A DNA stretch of 63,732 nt from Rhizobiales bacterium 63-22 (GTDB taxonomy: Bacteria; Pseudomonadota; Alphaproteobacteria; Rhizobiales; Rhizobiaceae): contig MKVZ01000004.1 of assembly GCA_001898995.1 (NCBI GenBank), forward strand, positions 639,845 through 703,576, read 5' to 3'. The notes under the pieces were generated by a model. It searched no databases and had not been told where the DNA came from. It saw only the letters and a list, made by a program, of their open reading frames with translations. Positions 55,092-63,574 of this stretch are shown here, piece after piece (the stretch's first letter is position 1; each line of letters opens with the position of its first letter). Both the position numbers and the translations under genes were made by a program.

Positions 55092-55793
55092 TCATCGCCG
55101 GATGAAGGTCAGATAGGCGGCGCGGCGGCCCTCGCGGAAGGCCTTGGCCTCGTAGCGCGTGCCGGGCCAGCCGTCATAGGCGTCGTTCCAGTCGGACGGG
55201 CCTTCCGCCTGCCAGTCGAAGGCGTCGTGGCGGCGGCAATGCTGGAGCGTCCAGTTGACGTAATGCTCGATGTCGGAGGCGAAGCGGAACTTTCCGCCCG
55301 GTTTCAGGACGCGCGCGAAGCGGTCGAGATTGGCGTCGCTGACGAAACGTCGCTTCCAGTGCCGGCGTTTGTGCCACGGATCGGGGTAGAAGAGATCGAC
55401 GCCCGCAAGAGACGCGTCCGGCAGCCAGTCGAGAACCGCCGTGGCGTCTTCGTCGTAAAGGCGCAGGTTCTCGCGCGGCTCGCGGTCGAGCGCCGCCAGC
55501 ATCTTGGCCATGCCGTTGATGAAGGGCTCGACGCCGATGAAGCCCACATTCGAATAACGGTCCGTCTCATGGAACAGATGCTCGCCGCCGCCGAAGCCGA
55601 TCTCCATACGCACGGCCTCGGCCGGAGCCCGGAACAGGCTGCAGAGGTCCTCAGGCGCGGGCGTTTCAAGGTCGAGCTTGAGGCGCGGCAGCAGGCCCTC
55701 GAACAGGTCGCTCTGGTGCGTGCGCAGCGGCTTGCCGTGACGGCGGCCGAAAAAATTTCCGGCCGCGCGTACTGGGTGGGTCTCGTCGATCAT
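55092..55793 (-). CDS. trmB: tRNA (guanine-N7-)-methyltransferase
   Basis: Methylates G46 of tRNAs. The 233-residue SAM enzyme has '[20 protein letters not shown]' and '[20 protein letters not shown]' for cofactor binding and the catalytic region '[20 protein letters not shown]'. It lies three bases after metK, so the SAM synthetase and this SAM-using enzyme share a transcript. Confidence 0.96.
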   Translation of the reverse strand: MIDETHPVRAAGNFFGRRHGKPLRTHQSDLFEGLLPRLKLDLETPAPEDLCSLFRAPAEAVRMEIGFGGGEHLFHETDRYSNVGFIGVEPFINGMAKMLAALDREPRENLRLYDEDATAVLDWLPDASLAGVDLFYPDPWHKRRHWKRRFVSDANLDRFARVLKPGGKFRFASDIEHYVNWTLQHCRRHDAFDWQAEGPSDWNDAYDGWPGTRYEAKAFREGRRAAYLTFIRR

Positions 55794-55796
55794 GAA

Positions 55797-57062
55797 TCAG
55801 ACCGAAACGGTGGCCTTGAGCGCCTTGGTCAGGTCGGTCTTCTCCCAGGAGAAGGAGCCGTCGCGGCCCGGCTTGCGGCCGAAATGGCCGTAGGACGAGG
55901 TCTTGGCGTAGATCGGCTTGTTGAGGTCGAGATGCTTGCGGATGCCGGAGGGCGACAGGTCCATGACCTTGCGAAGGGCCTCCTCGACGGCCGATTCCGC
56001 CACCTTGCCCGTGCCGTGCAGGTCGACATAGATCGACAGCGGCTGGGCCACGCCGATGGCGTAGGAAAGCTGGATCGTGCAGCGGTCGGCGAGACCGGCG
56101 GCCACGACGTTCTTGGCCAGATAGCGCGCCGCATAGGCCGCCGAGCGATCCACCTTGGTGGTGTCCTTGCCCGAAAACGCGCCGCCGCCATGCGGGGCCG
56201 CGCCGCCGTAAGTGTCGACGATGATCTTGCGTCCGGTCAGGCCGGCGTCGCCGTCCGGGCCGCCGATGACGAACTTGCCGGTCGGGTTGATGTACCAGTT
56301 GCAGTTCTCGGCGATCGGCAGGTCGCCCAGCGCCTCGCGGATATAGGGCTCGACCACGGACCGCACCTTCTTCGAATCCCAGTTCGCGTCGAGATGCTGG
56401 GTGGAAAGCACGATCTGGGTGACTTCCGCCGCCTTGCCGTTTTCGTAGCGCACGGTCACCTGGCTCTTGGCGTCGGGGCCGAGCTTCGCGGCCTCGCCCT
56501 CGCCCTTGTGGCGGGCGGCGGAGAGCTTTTCGAGAATCTTGTGGGCGTAATAGATCGGGGCCGGCATCAGATCCGGCGTCTCGCGGCAGGCATAGCCGAA
56601 CATGATGCCCTGATCGCCCGCGCCTTCCTCGCCCTGACGGTCGGCGGCGTTGTCCACGCCCTGCGCGATATCGGCGGATTGCGGATGCAGCAGCACGTCG
56701 ATCTTCACCGTCTTCCAGTGGAAGCCGCTTTGCTCGTAGCCGATCTCGCGGATGGCCTTGCGCGCCGCCGAGCGGAAGCGCGACGGGTTGATGAGCGGAT
56801 GGCCGGCGGCGTCTTTCGCGATGGAGCCGTCCTTGTTCTTCTTCAGGAACGTATCCGGCACGCGAACTTCGCCGGCGATGACCACGCGGTTGGTGGTGGC
56901 GAGCGTTTCGCAGGCGACACGGACCGACCAGGGATCGACGCCGCTGCGGCGCGCTTCCTTGTAGATCATGTCGACGATTTCATCGGAAATGCGGTCGCAC
57001 ACCTTGTCCGGGTGGCCTTCCGATACGGATTCGCTGGTGAAGAGATAAGAACTGCGCGACAC
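55797..57062 (-). CDS. metK: S-adenosylmethionine synthetase
   Basis: Makes SAM from methionine and ATP. The 421-residue enzyme has '[20 protein letters not shown]', '[13 protein letters not shown]' and the P-loop-like '[20 protein letters not shown]'. A GTG start at 57062 ([13 protein letters not shown]) is favoured because GAGGGG lies six bases upstream and the N-terminus then matches the family. The frame is open for 27 codons further upstream. No recognised SAM riboswitch was found in the leader, although two hairpins are present. It precedes trmB. Confidence 0.95.
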   Translation of the reverse strand: MSRSSYLFTSESVSEGHPDKVCDRISDEIVDMIYKEARRSGVDPWSVRVACETLATTNRVVIAGEVRVPDTFLKKNKDGSIAKDAAGHPLINPSRFRSAARKAIREIGYEQSGFHWKTVKIDVLLHPQSADIAQGVDNAADRQGEEGAGDQGIMFGYACRETPDLMPAPIYYAHKILEKLSAARHKGEGEAAKLGPDAKSQVTVRYENGKAAEVTQIVLSTQHLDANWDSKKVRSVVEPYIREALGDLPIAENCNWYINPTGKFVIGGPDGDAGLTGRKIIVDTYGGAAPHGGGAFSGKDTTKVDRSAAYAARYLAKNVVAAGLADRCTIQLSYAIGVAQPLSIYVDLHGTGKVAESAVEEALRKVMDLSPSGIRKHLDLNKPIYAKTSSYGHFGRKPGRDGSFSWEKTDLTKALKATVSV

Positions 57063-57085
57063 GGGTAACCCCTCTTGAAAAATCC

Positions 57086-57138
57086 GGCGGACGCGATCGC
57101 CGCCACGAAACACAGTAGCGCCCGCGATCAGCGGGCGC
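57086..57138 (-). promoter_or_regulatory. metK: Two GC-rich hairpins in the metK leader
   Basis: GCGCCCGC / GCGGGCGC (57118-57125 with 57131-57138) forms a perfect 8-bp stem with a 5-base loop. A second dyad, GGCGG / CCGCC (57086-57090 with 57100-57104), sits nearer the start. The gap 57063-57396 shows nothing else that I can support. Confidence 0.5.
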
Positions 57139-57396
57139 GGCAATGTGTTAGCGAAGTTGGGATCGGACCGTCAATGAATATTCTTTCCGCCGGGCTGCCG
57201 CACCGGGAAAATTCATCCCGATCCGGCCCGAGGCGCGCGGGGCCAGCAATTTCCGGTATATCCGCGCGTTCGGGACCGGCCCTATAAAATTTCTTGGTAT
57301 CGGGGACCCGGCGTGATTCAATGCCGGCGCCGCCTGCGGGCGCGCCGCAGGGAAATACGGACGGACCGGACCCCGGATTGAAGAAGGACTTCAGGC

Positions 57397-58551
57397 ATGT
57401 TTCTCAACGATGGGCAGATGACGAAGCTTGTCGGGTTCAGGCACCGTCTTCATCGCCGGCCGGAGGTCTCCGGCGAGGAGTCCGAAACCGCGCGCACCGT
57501 CATCGACGCGCTGGCGGAAACCGGCGCGGACGAAATCGTCTCCGGTCTGGGCGGCCATGGTGTCGCCGCGATCTATCGCGGGCGGAACGAGGGCCCGACG
57601 GTGATGATCCGCGCCGAACTGGACGCCCTGCCGATCAAGGAAATCTCCGATATTCCCTATCGATCCGAAATTCCCGGCAAGGGGCATCTGTGCGGCCACG
57701 ACGGCCACATGACGACGCTCCTTGCACTTGGCGTCGGCCTCGGCGAGAAGCGGCCCGCCCGCGGCCGGGTCATCCTTCTGTTTCAGCCGGCCGAGGAGAA
57801 CGGCGCCGGAGCGGCGGCCGTACTTGCCGACCCGAAATTTGCCGCGCTCAAGCCGGATTTCGTATTTGCGTTGCATAATTTTCCCGGGCTTCCGCTCGGT
57901 CATGTGGCCCTGCGACAGGGGCCGGTCAATTGCGCGTCGCGCGGCATGAAAATCACCCTGTCGGGCAAAACCGCCCACGCGTCTTCGCCGGAGGAAGGCG
58001 TCGCTCCCACGCTCGCCATCGCCAGACTGCTGGGCGCGCTGACGGCGCTCGGCAGCGGTACGGCGGTGGACGAGAACTTCGTTCGGGTGACGGTGACGCA
58101 TTGCAAAATCGGCGAACCGGCCTTCGGCATCAGCCCCGGCCATGGCGAGATCTGGGCGACGTTGCGGACGCTGACAGACGAGCGCATGACCGCGCTTGTG
58201 GTCACGACCGAAGACCTCGTCCGCCGCGAGGCGGATGCGTCGGGCCTGAAACTGTCCATCGGCTACAGCGACGTCTTCCATCAGTGCAGCAACAGCGCGG
58301 AAGCTGTCGCCGCATTGCGCGAGGCAGTTCGGCAGGAGGGCGTGAGCCATGACGAGGGAGACAGAATTCTTCCCATGCGGGCTTCGGAGGACTTCGGGCT
58401 CTTCCGCCGGACCGCACCTGCGGCCATGTTCTTTCTCGGCGCCGGCGAAGGCCATCCCGGCCTGCACAATCCCGACTATGATTACCCGGATGCCCTGATT
58501 GGCGTCGGCGCCCGCATCTTCATGCGAACGATCCGTAATATTCTGGGTTGA
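57397..58551 (+). CDS. M20-family amidohydrolase (hippurate hydrolase/AbgB-like)
   Basis: A di-metal peptidase-fold enzyme of 384 residues that removes acyl groups from N-acyl amino acids or related amides. The metal motif 'GKGHLCGHDGHMTTLLALGV' has the conserved Cys and His. 'RAELDALPI', 'LFQPAEENGAGAAAV', 'ALHNFPGLPLGHVALRQGPV' and 'MRASEDFGLF' complete the M20D pattern. The ATG at 57397 follows AAGAAGGA. It heads the right-hand catabolic region, 233 bases before an ABC importer operon, and may act on the imported compound. Exact substrate unknown. Confidence 0.9.
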   Translation: MFLNDGQMTKLVGFRHRLHRRPEVSGEESETARTVIDALAETGADEIVSGLGGHGVAAIYRGRNEGPTVMIRAELDALPIKEISDIPYRSEIPGKGHLCGHDGHMTTLLALGVGLGEKRPARGRVILLFQPAEENGAGAAAVLADPKFAALKPDFVFALHNFPGLPLGHVALRQGPVNCASRGMKITLSGKTAHASSPEEGVAPTLAIARLLGALTALGSGTAVDENFVRVTVTHCKIGEPAFGISPGHGEIWATLRTLTDERMTALVVTTEDLVRREADASGLKLSIGYSDVFHQCSNSAEAVAALREAVRQEGVSHDEGDRILPMRASEDFGLFRRTAPAAMFFLGAGEGHPGLHNPDYDYPDALIGVGARIFMRTIRNILG

Positions 58552-58673
58552 TGCCGATCGCCGCAGGACCGGTGAACGTGCCAATTGCATGCACTCATCC
58601 CGCGCCGCAGCCCATCGGGGCGAGGCGTGCGGGAATGCCGCAATCGCCCGCTTGTATTTTCAAATTCTCTGAG

Positions 58674-58691
58674 TCACAAATGACATTGTGA
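58674..58691. promoter_or_regulatory. Candidate operator upstream of the ABC importer
   Basis: Perfect inverted repeat TCACAA-N6-TTGTGA, 93 bases before the binding-protein start. The regulator is unknown. The rest of the 58552-58784 gap shows no gene. Confidence 0.5.
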
Positions 58692-58784
58692 AAGTGGTTC
58701 AACCGTCAGTAGGCAAGAAAAATAGAATTCCGCGCCGCCTGACGTCATTAAGATAAAACTAATAAGCAAGAGGAGAACTTGACA

Positions 58785-59639
58785 ATGAAGGCTCGTTTGG
58801 GAGCGCGTTCGATCGCGGGAAGTCTGATCTTTTCCGCAATGCTGCTTGGGATGGCACTTCCCGCCAATGCGGAGAAGATCGGTAACTGCGAAGTCACCGG
58901 CACCAAGGGTTCCGACCCGATCAAGCCGGTGGTTCCGGGCCAGTTGACCGTCCAGACCACGCTGCCGGCGCCTGCCTGGTGGAACGGCGATTCTCCCGAT
59001 ACCATGAAGGACGGCTACGAATATTGCATGGCCGTGGACATGGCCTATCGCGCGGGCCTCGACAAGGTGAAGGTCGTCAACGTGTCCTTCGACGCGCTGG
59101 TTGCAGCCCAGACCAAGGATTTCGATATCGCGCTGGCTGAAATCTCCATCACCGACAAGCGCAAGAAAGTCGTCGATTTCTCCACGCCCTATTTCGATTC
59201 CGATATCGGCGTCGCGATCAAGAAGGGCACCAAATACACGCCTGAAACCGTGAAGGACCTGCGTATCGGCGTGATGCAGGGCACCACCGGCGCGAACTTC
59301 GTCGCGCAGAAGCTGCACCCCAAGGAAGTCAAGGTTTTCTCCGACACCGGCGTCCTGTCCACGGCTCTCATGTCCAACCAGATCGACGCCGCCCTGCATG
59401 ACACGTCGATCATGCTCGGCGTCGCCACCAATTCGCACGGCATGATCGAAGTGCCGTATCAGTATTCGACCGGTGAGTCCTATGGCGCGCTCTATCCGAA
59501 GGGATCGCCCAACGAGGCCGTCTTCAACAAAATGATCGCCGATATGAAGAAGGACGGAACGCTGGCCGCCCTGTCGAAGAAATATCTGGCCGACGCGTGG
59601 GGAGCGGATCCGGCGCAGATTCCCTATCTCAAGCCCTGA
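58785..59639 (+). CDS. ABC transporter substrate-binding protein (amino-acid/polar-solute type, SBP_bac_3)
   Basis: Periplasmic binding protein of 284 residues. Signal peptide 1 to about 26 ends 'GMALPANA'. The mature part has 'MKDGYEYCMAVDMAYRAGLD', 'DIALAEISITDKRKKVVDFS', 'TPYFDSDIGVAIKKGT' and 'LRIGVMQGTTGANFVAQKL', the pattern of polar amino-acid receptors. AGAGGAGAA precedes ATG 58785. An extra N-terminal stretch of about 40 residues with two Cys ('CEVTG' and later 'EYC') differs from the usual form. The neighbouring hydrolases suggest an N-containing or N-acylated ligand. Confidence 0.88.
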   Translation: MKARLGARSIAGSLIFSAMLLGMALPANAEKIGNCEVTGTKGSDPIKPVVPGQLTVQTTLPAPAWWNGDSPDTMKDGYEYCMAVDMAYRAGLDKVKVVNVSFDALVAAQTKDFDIALAEISITDKRKKVVDFSTPYFDSDIGVAIKKGTKYTPETVKDLRIGVMQGTTGANFVAQKLHPKEVKVFSDTGVLSTALMSNQIDAALHDTSIMLGVATNSHGMIEVPYQYSTGESYGALYPKGSPNEAVFNKMIADMKKDGTLAALSKKYLADAWGADPAQIPYLKP

Positions 59640-59703
59640 TCGTGTAGCCGCACCGGATCGCCGTCTCAGGCAATCCGGTGCAGTCATTCCGGCCATTGCC
59701 TTT

Positions 59704-59820
59704 TCCTTGCCGGAAATATTTTCCGGCAAGGACCAGCGGGCATGGGATGGCATTCTCGCCCGAATCTCTTGTTCTGACGCATTTTCCCGTCGGGAAGCCG
59801 ACATGTATCCCGGAAAATGC
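59704..59820 (+). other. Two strong hairpins between binding-protein and permease genes
   Basis: The first is a perfect 13-bp stem with a 3-base loop (59704-59716 with 59720-59732). The second pairs GCATTTTCC (59779-59787) with GGAAAATGC (59812-59820). Neither has a T tract. They probably protect the upstream binding-protein mRNA or reduce expression of the permease, as is common in ABC operons. Confidence 0.7.
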
Positions 59821-59840
59821 CCCGTAGGCGGAAGCACGCG

Positions 59841-60974
59841 ATGACCGTGAACACTCCCCAGCCCGGAGGCAGGCCCACGCTTGGCCTTCTCGGAGGCGAG
59901 CGCCGCTGGAGCGCCAGCGAGCCGCCCAAAGACACCACGAACTGGGCTGCCACTGCCCTGATCGTCTGCATTATCGTCCTGCTTGCGAGTTGGAAAACCC
60001 TGCGCGACATCTATGCGGCGCTGACGGAACTCGGCGAAGGCGGCGTCATCGCCGCAGGCCTGCTGATCCTGTGCGGCCTCATTACGCTGTTGTTGCTGAA
60101 GCCCGCGACGACGTCCTGGCGTTCATCCACCGCGGCCAAGAACGCCCTCGCCGCCAACGATCTGATCGCGGCCCGTATCGCCGCCGCCACGGCCCGCGAG
60201 TCGGCCTATTCGACGCTCGGCTACGGCGCGGTGATCGTCCTTGTTCTTGCGGGTGCACAATTCCTCATGGCCAACGACATGGCCGTGAGCCGCACCTTCG
60301 TGCAACTGCCGTTGATCGCCAGTTCCTTCCTGCTGGTACTCAAGGCGTTCTGGGTCAACATCTATATTTTCGTGCTCGCGGAGATACTGGTGCTGATCTG
60401 GGGACTGATCGTCGCGATCGCCCGCCTGATGCCGGGCGAGGCCGGCCGGCCTGTCCGCCTGATAGCGACCATCTACACGGACATGTTCCGCGGCCTGCCC
60501 GCGATCATCAACATCTATCTGATCGGCTTCGGCATTCCGCTGACCGGCCTGCCCTATCTGAAGGACCTGTCGCCGGAATCCTACGCCATCATCGCGTTGA
60601 CGCTGACCTACGGCGCCTATGTGGCCGAAGTCTACCGGGCCGGCATCGACAGCATCCACCGCAGTCAGGTTTCGGCGGCGCGATCCCTCGGCCTGTCCTA
60701 CATGCAGACGCTGCGCTATGTCGTGGTGCCGCAGGCGGTGCGGCGCATCATACCGCCGCTGCTCAACGACTTCATCGGTCTCCAGAAGGACACCGCCCTC
60801 GTCAACGTCATCGGCTCGATCGATGCGTTCAATCAGGCCCGCATCATCGGCGCCAACTATTTCAACCTGTCGCCCGTGACGACGGTGGCCCTGCTGTTCA
60901 TCGTGATCACCATCCCGCAGGCCCGCTTCGTCGACCGGCTGCTCGAGCGTGAGCAGCGCCGCACGCAGTCATAG
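59841..60974 (+). CDS. ABC transporter permease (polar amino-acid type) with N-terminal membrane extension
   Basis: Inner-membrane permease of 377 residues, longer than the 220-250 of common HisM-type subunits. An N-terminal region of about 160 residues adds three hydrophobic helices ('ATALIVCIIVLLA', 'GLLILCGLITLLLL', 'GAVIVLVLAGAQFLMA'). The core permease has 'ATIYTDMFRGLPAIINIYLI', 'YGAYVAEVYRAGIDSI' and the EAA loop 'SAARSLGLSYMQTLRYVVVP'. ATG 59841 follows AGGCGGAAG; an upstream ATG at 59817 adds eight basic residues. It is the only permease in the operon, so a homodimer is expected. Confidence 0.88.
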   Translation: MTVNTPQPGGRPTLGLLGGERRWSASEPPKDTTNWAATALIVCIIVLLASWKTLRDIYAALTELGEGGVIAAGLLILCGLITLLLLKPATTSWRSSTAAKNALAANDLIAARIAAATARESAYSTLGYGAVIVLVLAGAQFLMANDMAVSRTFVQLPLIASSFLLVLKAFWVNIYIFVLAEILVLIWGLIVAIARLMPGEAGRPVRLIATIYTDMFRGLPAIINIYLIGFGIPLTGLPYLKDLSPESYAIIALTLTYGAYVAEVYRAGIDSIHRSQVSAARSLGLSYMQTLRYVVVPQAVRRIIPPLLNDFIGLQKDTALVNVIGSIDAFNQARIIGANYFNLSPVTTVALLFIVITIPQARFVDRLLEREQRRTQS

Positions 60975-60991
60975 CCGGAAAGGCAATACCG

Positions 60992-61735
60992 ATGGCGATG
61001 ATCGAAATTCGCGACGTAACGAAATCCTACGGTCTGGTCAAGATTCTGGACGGGCTGAACCTCAGCGTGGACGAGCATCAGGTGGTGTGCCTGATCGGGC
61101 CTTCCGGGTGCGGCAAGTCGACCCTGCTGCGTTGCCTCAACGGGCTGGAGCAGATTCAGGGCGGCGAAATCCGCATCCATGGCGACCGCATGTCCGGTCC
61201 CGGCGTCGACGTCAACGCGCTGCGGCGCGATGTCGGCATCGTGTTCCAGAGCTACAATCTCTTCCCGCATATGAGCGTGGTCGAGAATGTCATGCTTGCA
61301 CCCACCAAGGTGCTGGGCCAGAAGCGCGAGGAGGCCGAGACGCGCGCCCTGTCGCTGCTCAAGCGCATCGGCCTCGAACACCGGGCGACCGCCTATCCCG
61401 ACCAGCTTTCCGGCGGCCAGCAGCAGCGCGTGGCCATCGTGCGGGCGCTGGCGATGGGGCCGTCCGTGCTGCTGCTTGACGAAATCACCTCGGCGCTCGA
61501 CCCCGAACTCGTTTCCGAGGTGCTGAATATCGTGCGCGATCTGGCGGCGGAGGGCATGACCATGCTGCTTGCCACGCACGAAATGGGCTTTGCGCGTGAG
61601 GTCGCAAGCAAGATTTGCTTCCTCTATGGCGGCAAGGTGCATGAGGAAGGCCCACCGTCCCAGATTTTCGGCGATCCTCAGGAAGAGCGCACACGGAGCT
61701 TCCTCCAGAGCATCATCGAGGCGGGGCGGCTATAG
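60992..61735 (+). CDS. ABC transporter ATP-binding protein (polar amino-acid type)
   Basis: ATPase of 247 residues energising the importer. Walker A 'GPSGCGKSTLLRCLN', Q-loop 'GIVFQSYNLFPHMSVVENVM', signature 'LSGGQQQRVAIVRAL', Walker B 'LLLDEITSALDPELVSEVL' and H-loop 'LATHEMGFAREV' are all intact. The Walker B neighbour reads DEIT rather than the common DEPT. It lies 17 bases after the permease gene and is the last gene of the importer operon. Confidence 0.94.
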   Translation: MAMIEIRDVTKSYGLVKILDGLNLSVDEHQVVCLIGPSGCGKSTLLRCLNGLEQIQGGEIRIHGDRMSGPGVDVNALRRDVGIVFQSYNLFPHMSVVENVMLAPTKVLGQKREEAETRALSLLKRIGLEHRATAYPDQLSGGQQQRVAIVRALAMGPSVLLLDEITSALDPELVSEVLNIVRDLAAEGMTMLLATHEMGFAREVASKICFLYGGKVHEEGPPSQIFGDPQEERTRSFLQSIIEAGRL

Positions 61736-61763
61736 GCCGTAAACAACCGTCAGCCGAACGGCG

Positions 61764-61853
61764 GTAACCGCTGCGTGCTTTTACCGGAAATGCTGTTTTC
61801 CCTTGCGCATTTCCGGACGCAAAACCGCTGCGCACTTTTGCTGGAAATGCTCT
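61764..61853 (-). repeat. Mosaic intergenic repeat, copy 6 plus a partial copy (reverse)
   Basis: Partial unit 61764-61793 ('taaccgctgcgtgcttttac' then 'cggaaatgct') is followed by a fuller unit 61803-61853 ('ttgcgcatttccggacgcaa', then 'aaccgctgcgcacttttgct'). They lie downstream of the ATPase gene. Confidence 0.83.
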
Positions 61854-61968
61854 GCCGGCGATCATGATGCCGGCATCGCTGGCTCCGAAACGTTCTTCCC
61901 GACCGTTTCTTACCCGTGTATCCGTTGCACGGACGATGGCCGTTTTGCTCCGTCGGTCCCCTGAATAC

Positions 61969-61980
61969 ATTGTCTACAAT
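61969..61980. promoter_or_regulatory. Candidate GntR-type operator 1
   Basis: Perfect palindrome ATTGT-CT-ACAAT in the 645-base gap between the importer and the deaminase genes. It resembles TTGT-N2-ACAA sites bound by several GntR-family repressors. No gene is supported in this gap. Confidence 0.5.
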
Positions 61981-62106
61981 ATTGCTGATAACAGTGGGAG
62001 CGCCGCATCATAGTGCGACGCTTTTTTGACGTGCAGCCATAGCGGAGTCGGCAGATCCCAACCCGAACGCCGTCTTACGCTCTGCGAGAAAACGAATGAT
62101 GCGGCA

Positions 62107-62128
62107 TTGTCAACTCGATTGTTGACAA
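62107..62128. promoter_or_regulatory. Candidate operator 2 upstream of the deaminase operon
   Basis: Perfect inverted repeat TTGTCAAC-N6-GTTGACAA, about 250 bases before the deaminase start and 127 bases after operator 1. The AT-rich 'acttatcggatatagccatact' that follows could contain the promoter. Confidence 0.55.
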
Positions 62129-62380
62129 CTTATCGGATATAGCCATACTGTATCCATGGGCAGGGGCGCGAGCCTTTTGGCAGGAGAGGGGCAGATATTC
62201 CGCTCGCATGATCTGAAGGCAGGCTGCGCTTTGCATCCTTCATCGCCGCGCGGCAACCTGCCCGCCTGCAAATCCCCGAAGAATGTCGACGTATCGCGTT
62301 CACGCCGATCGTATCGCCGGCGACGCGTGTGGCGGCGACCGGCTGCGCAATGCTCTCAATCCGAACCGAGGTTAAGTCTT

Positions 62381-63574
62381 ATGAACGATCTTTTGCTCCG
62401 CAACATCCGCCCCATGGCAGGCGAAGCCTGCGACATGCTGATCAAAGGCGGAAAGATCGCCGGTTTCGGACGCTTCGAGGCGGAACCCGGCATGGCCGTG
62501 GAGGACGGCGGCAACGCCATCGCCGTTCCGGGCCTGATCGATGCGCATACCCATCTCGACAAGACCACATGGGGCATGCCGTGGCATGTCAACAACCGTG
62601 CGACGACCCTGCGCGGGCGCATCGATTTCGAGCGCGAGCACCGGATGGAGATCGGCATCGACCCACACCGCCAGTCCATGCGCCACGCCATCGGGCTTGC
62701 CGCGCACGGCGGCACGCATATCCGCAGCCATGTCGATATCGACACAACCCATGGCCTGTCGCTGGTCGAGGGCGTATGGGCAACGCGCGAAAAGCTGAAG
62801 GGCATCATCGACATCGAGATCGTCGCTTTCCCGCAATCGGGCCTGATGGTCATGCCCGGCACGAAGGAACTGCTCGACGAGGCGCTGCGGCAGGGCTGCG
62901 AAGTGCTGGGCGGCATCGACCCGTGCGGCATCGACCGCGACCCGAAGGGCCAGCTCGACATTCTGTTCGCGCTTGCGGTGAAGCATGGCGTGCCGATCGA
63001 CATTCACCTGCACGAGGCGGGCGAACTCGGCGCCTTTACGATGGAACTGATCTTCGAGCGCATCCGTGCCAACGGCATGGAGGGCAAGGTGGCGATCAGC
63101 CACGCCTTCGCACTCGGCATGAACGATTATCTGCGCGTCGGCCAATTGATCGAGCAGATCGCCCTTCTGGACATCGCCATCGTCACCACCGGCGCGCCTT
63201 CCGCCGACGTGCCGTCGATCAAGCGGCTCAAGGAAGCCGGCGTGCGCATAGGCGGAGGCTGCGACGGCATCCGCGATACATGGGGGCCGTGGGGCCAGCC
63301 GGACATGCTCGACCGCGCCAAGGTCATCGGCATGAAGAACGGCGTGCGCTCCGATCGCGATCTGGAGCACGTACTGCATATCGTGTCGCAGGGCGGCGCG
63401 GATGTGATGCGCCTTGAAAATTACGGTCTCGACGTCGGCCGCGATGCCGATTTCACCCTTTTGGCCGGCGAGACGCTGGCCCATGCGGTGGTGGATGTCG
63501 CGCCGCGCCCGCTGGTCGTCAAGGGCGGCCGCGTCACCGCCCGTCAGGGCGTCGCTGTGGTGGAGATGCCGTGA
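62381..63574 (+). CDS. Cytosine deaminase-like amidohydrolase (CodA family)
   Basis: Metal-dependent hydrolase of 397 residues. 'GLIDAHTHLDKTTWGMPWHV' carries the first metal motif with the HLDK form typical of CodA-type enzymes. 'HIRSHVDIDTTHGLSLVEGV', 'IDIHLHEAGELGAFTMELIF', 'VAISHAFALG' and the metal Asp region 'GGGCDGIRDTWGPWGQPDML' follow. The likely reaction is deamination or ring hydrolysis of a pyrimidine-like or other N-heterocyclic compound. ATG 62381 is chosen; the frame is open upstream without conservation. It overlaps the next amidohydrolase gene by one base. Confidence 0.87.
   Translation: MNDLLLRNIRPMAGEACDMLIKGGKIAGFGRFEAEPGMAVEDGGNAIAVPGLIDAHTHLDKTTWGMPWHVNNRATTLRGRIDFEREHRMEIGIDPHRQSMRHAIGLAAHGGTHIRSHVDIDTTHGLSLVEGVWATREKLKGIIDIEIVAFPQSGLMVMPGTKELLDEALRQGCEVLGGIDPCGIDRDPKGQLDILFALAVKHGVPIDIHLHEAGELGAFTMELIFERIRANGMEGKVAISHAFALGMNDYLRVGQLIEQIALLDIAIVTTGAPSADVPSIKRLKEAGVRIGGGCDGIRDTWGPWGQPDMLDRAKVIGMKNGVRSDRDLEHVLHIVSQGGADVMRLENYGLDVGRDADFTLLAGETLAHAVVDVAPRPLVVKGGRVTARQGVAVVEMP

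Noticed and set aside
57063..57396. SAM riboswitch before metK
   Set aside because: I looked for SAM-I, SAM-II and SAM/SAH core sequences by eye and found none. Only simple hairpins are present.
61864..62013. Short plus-strand frame of about 49 codons after the ABC ATPase
   Set aside because: It runs across the first candidate operator, has no Shine-Dalgarno sequence, and shows no conserved motif.
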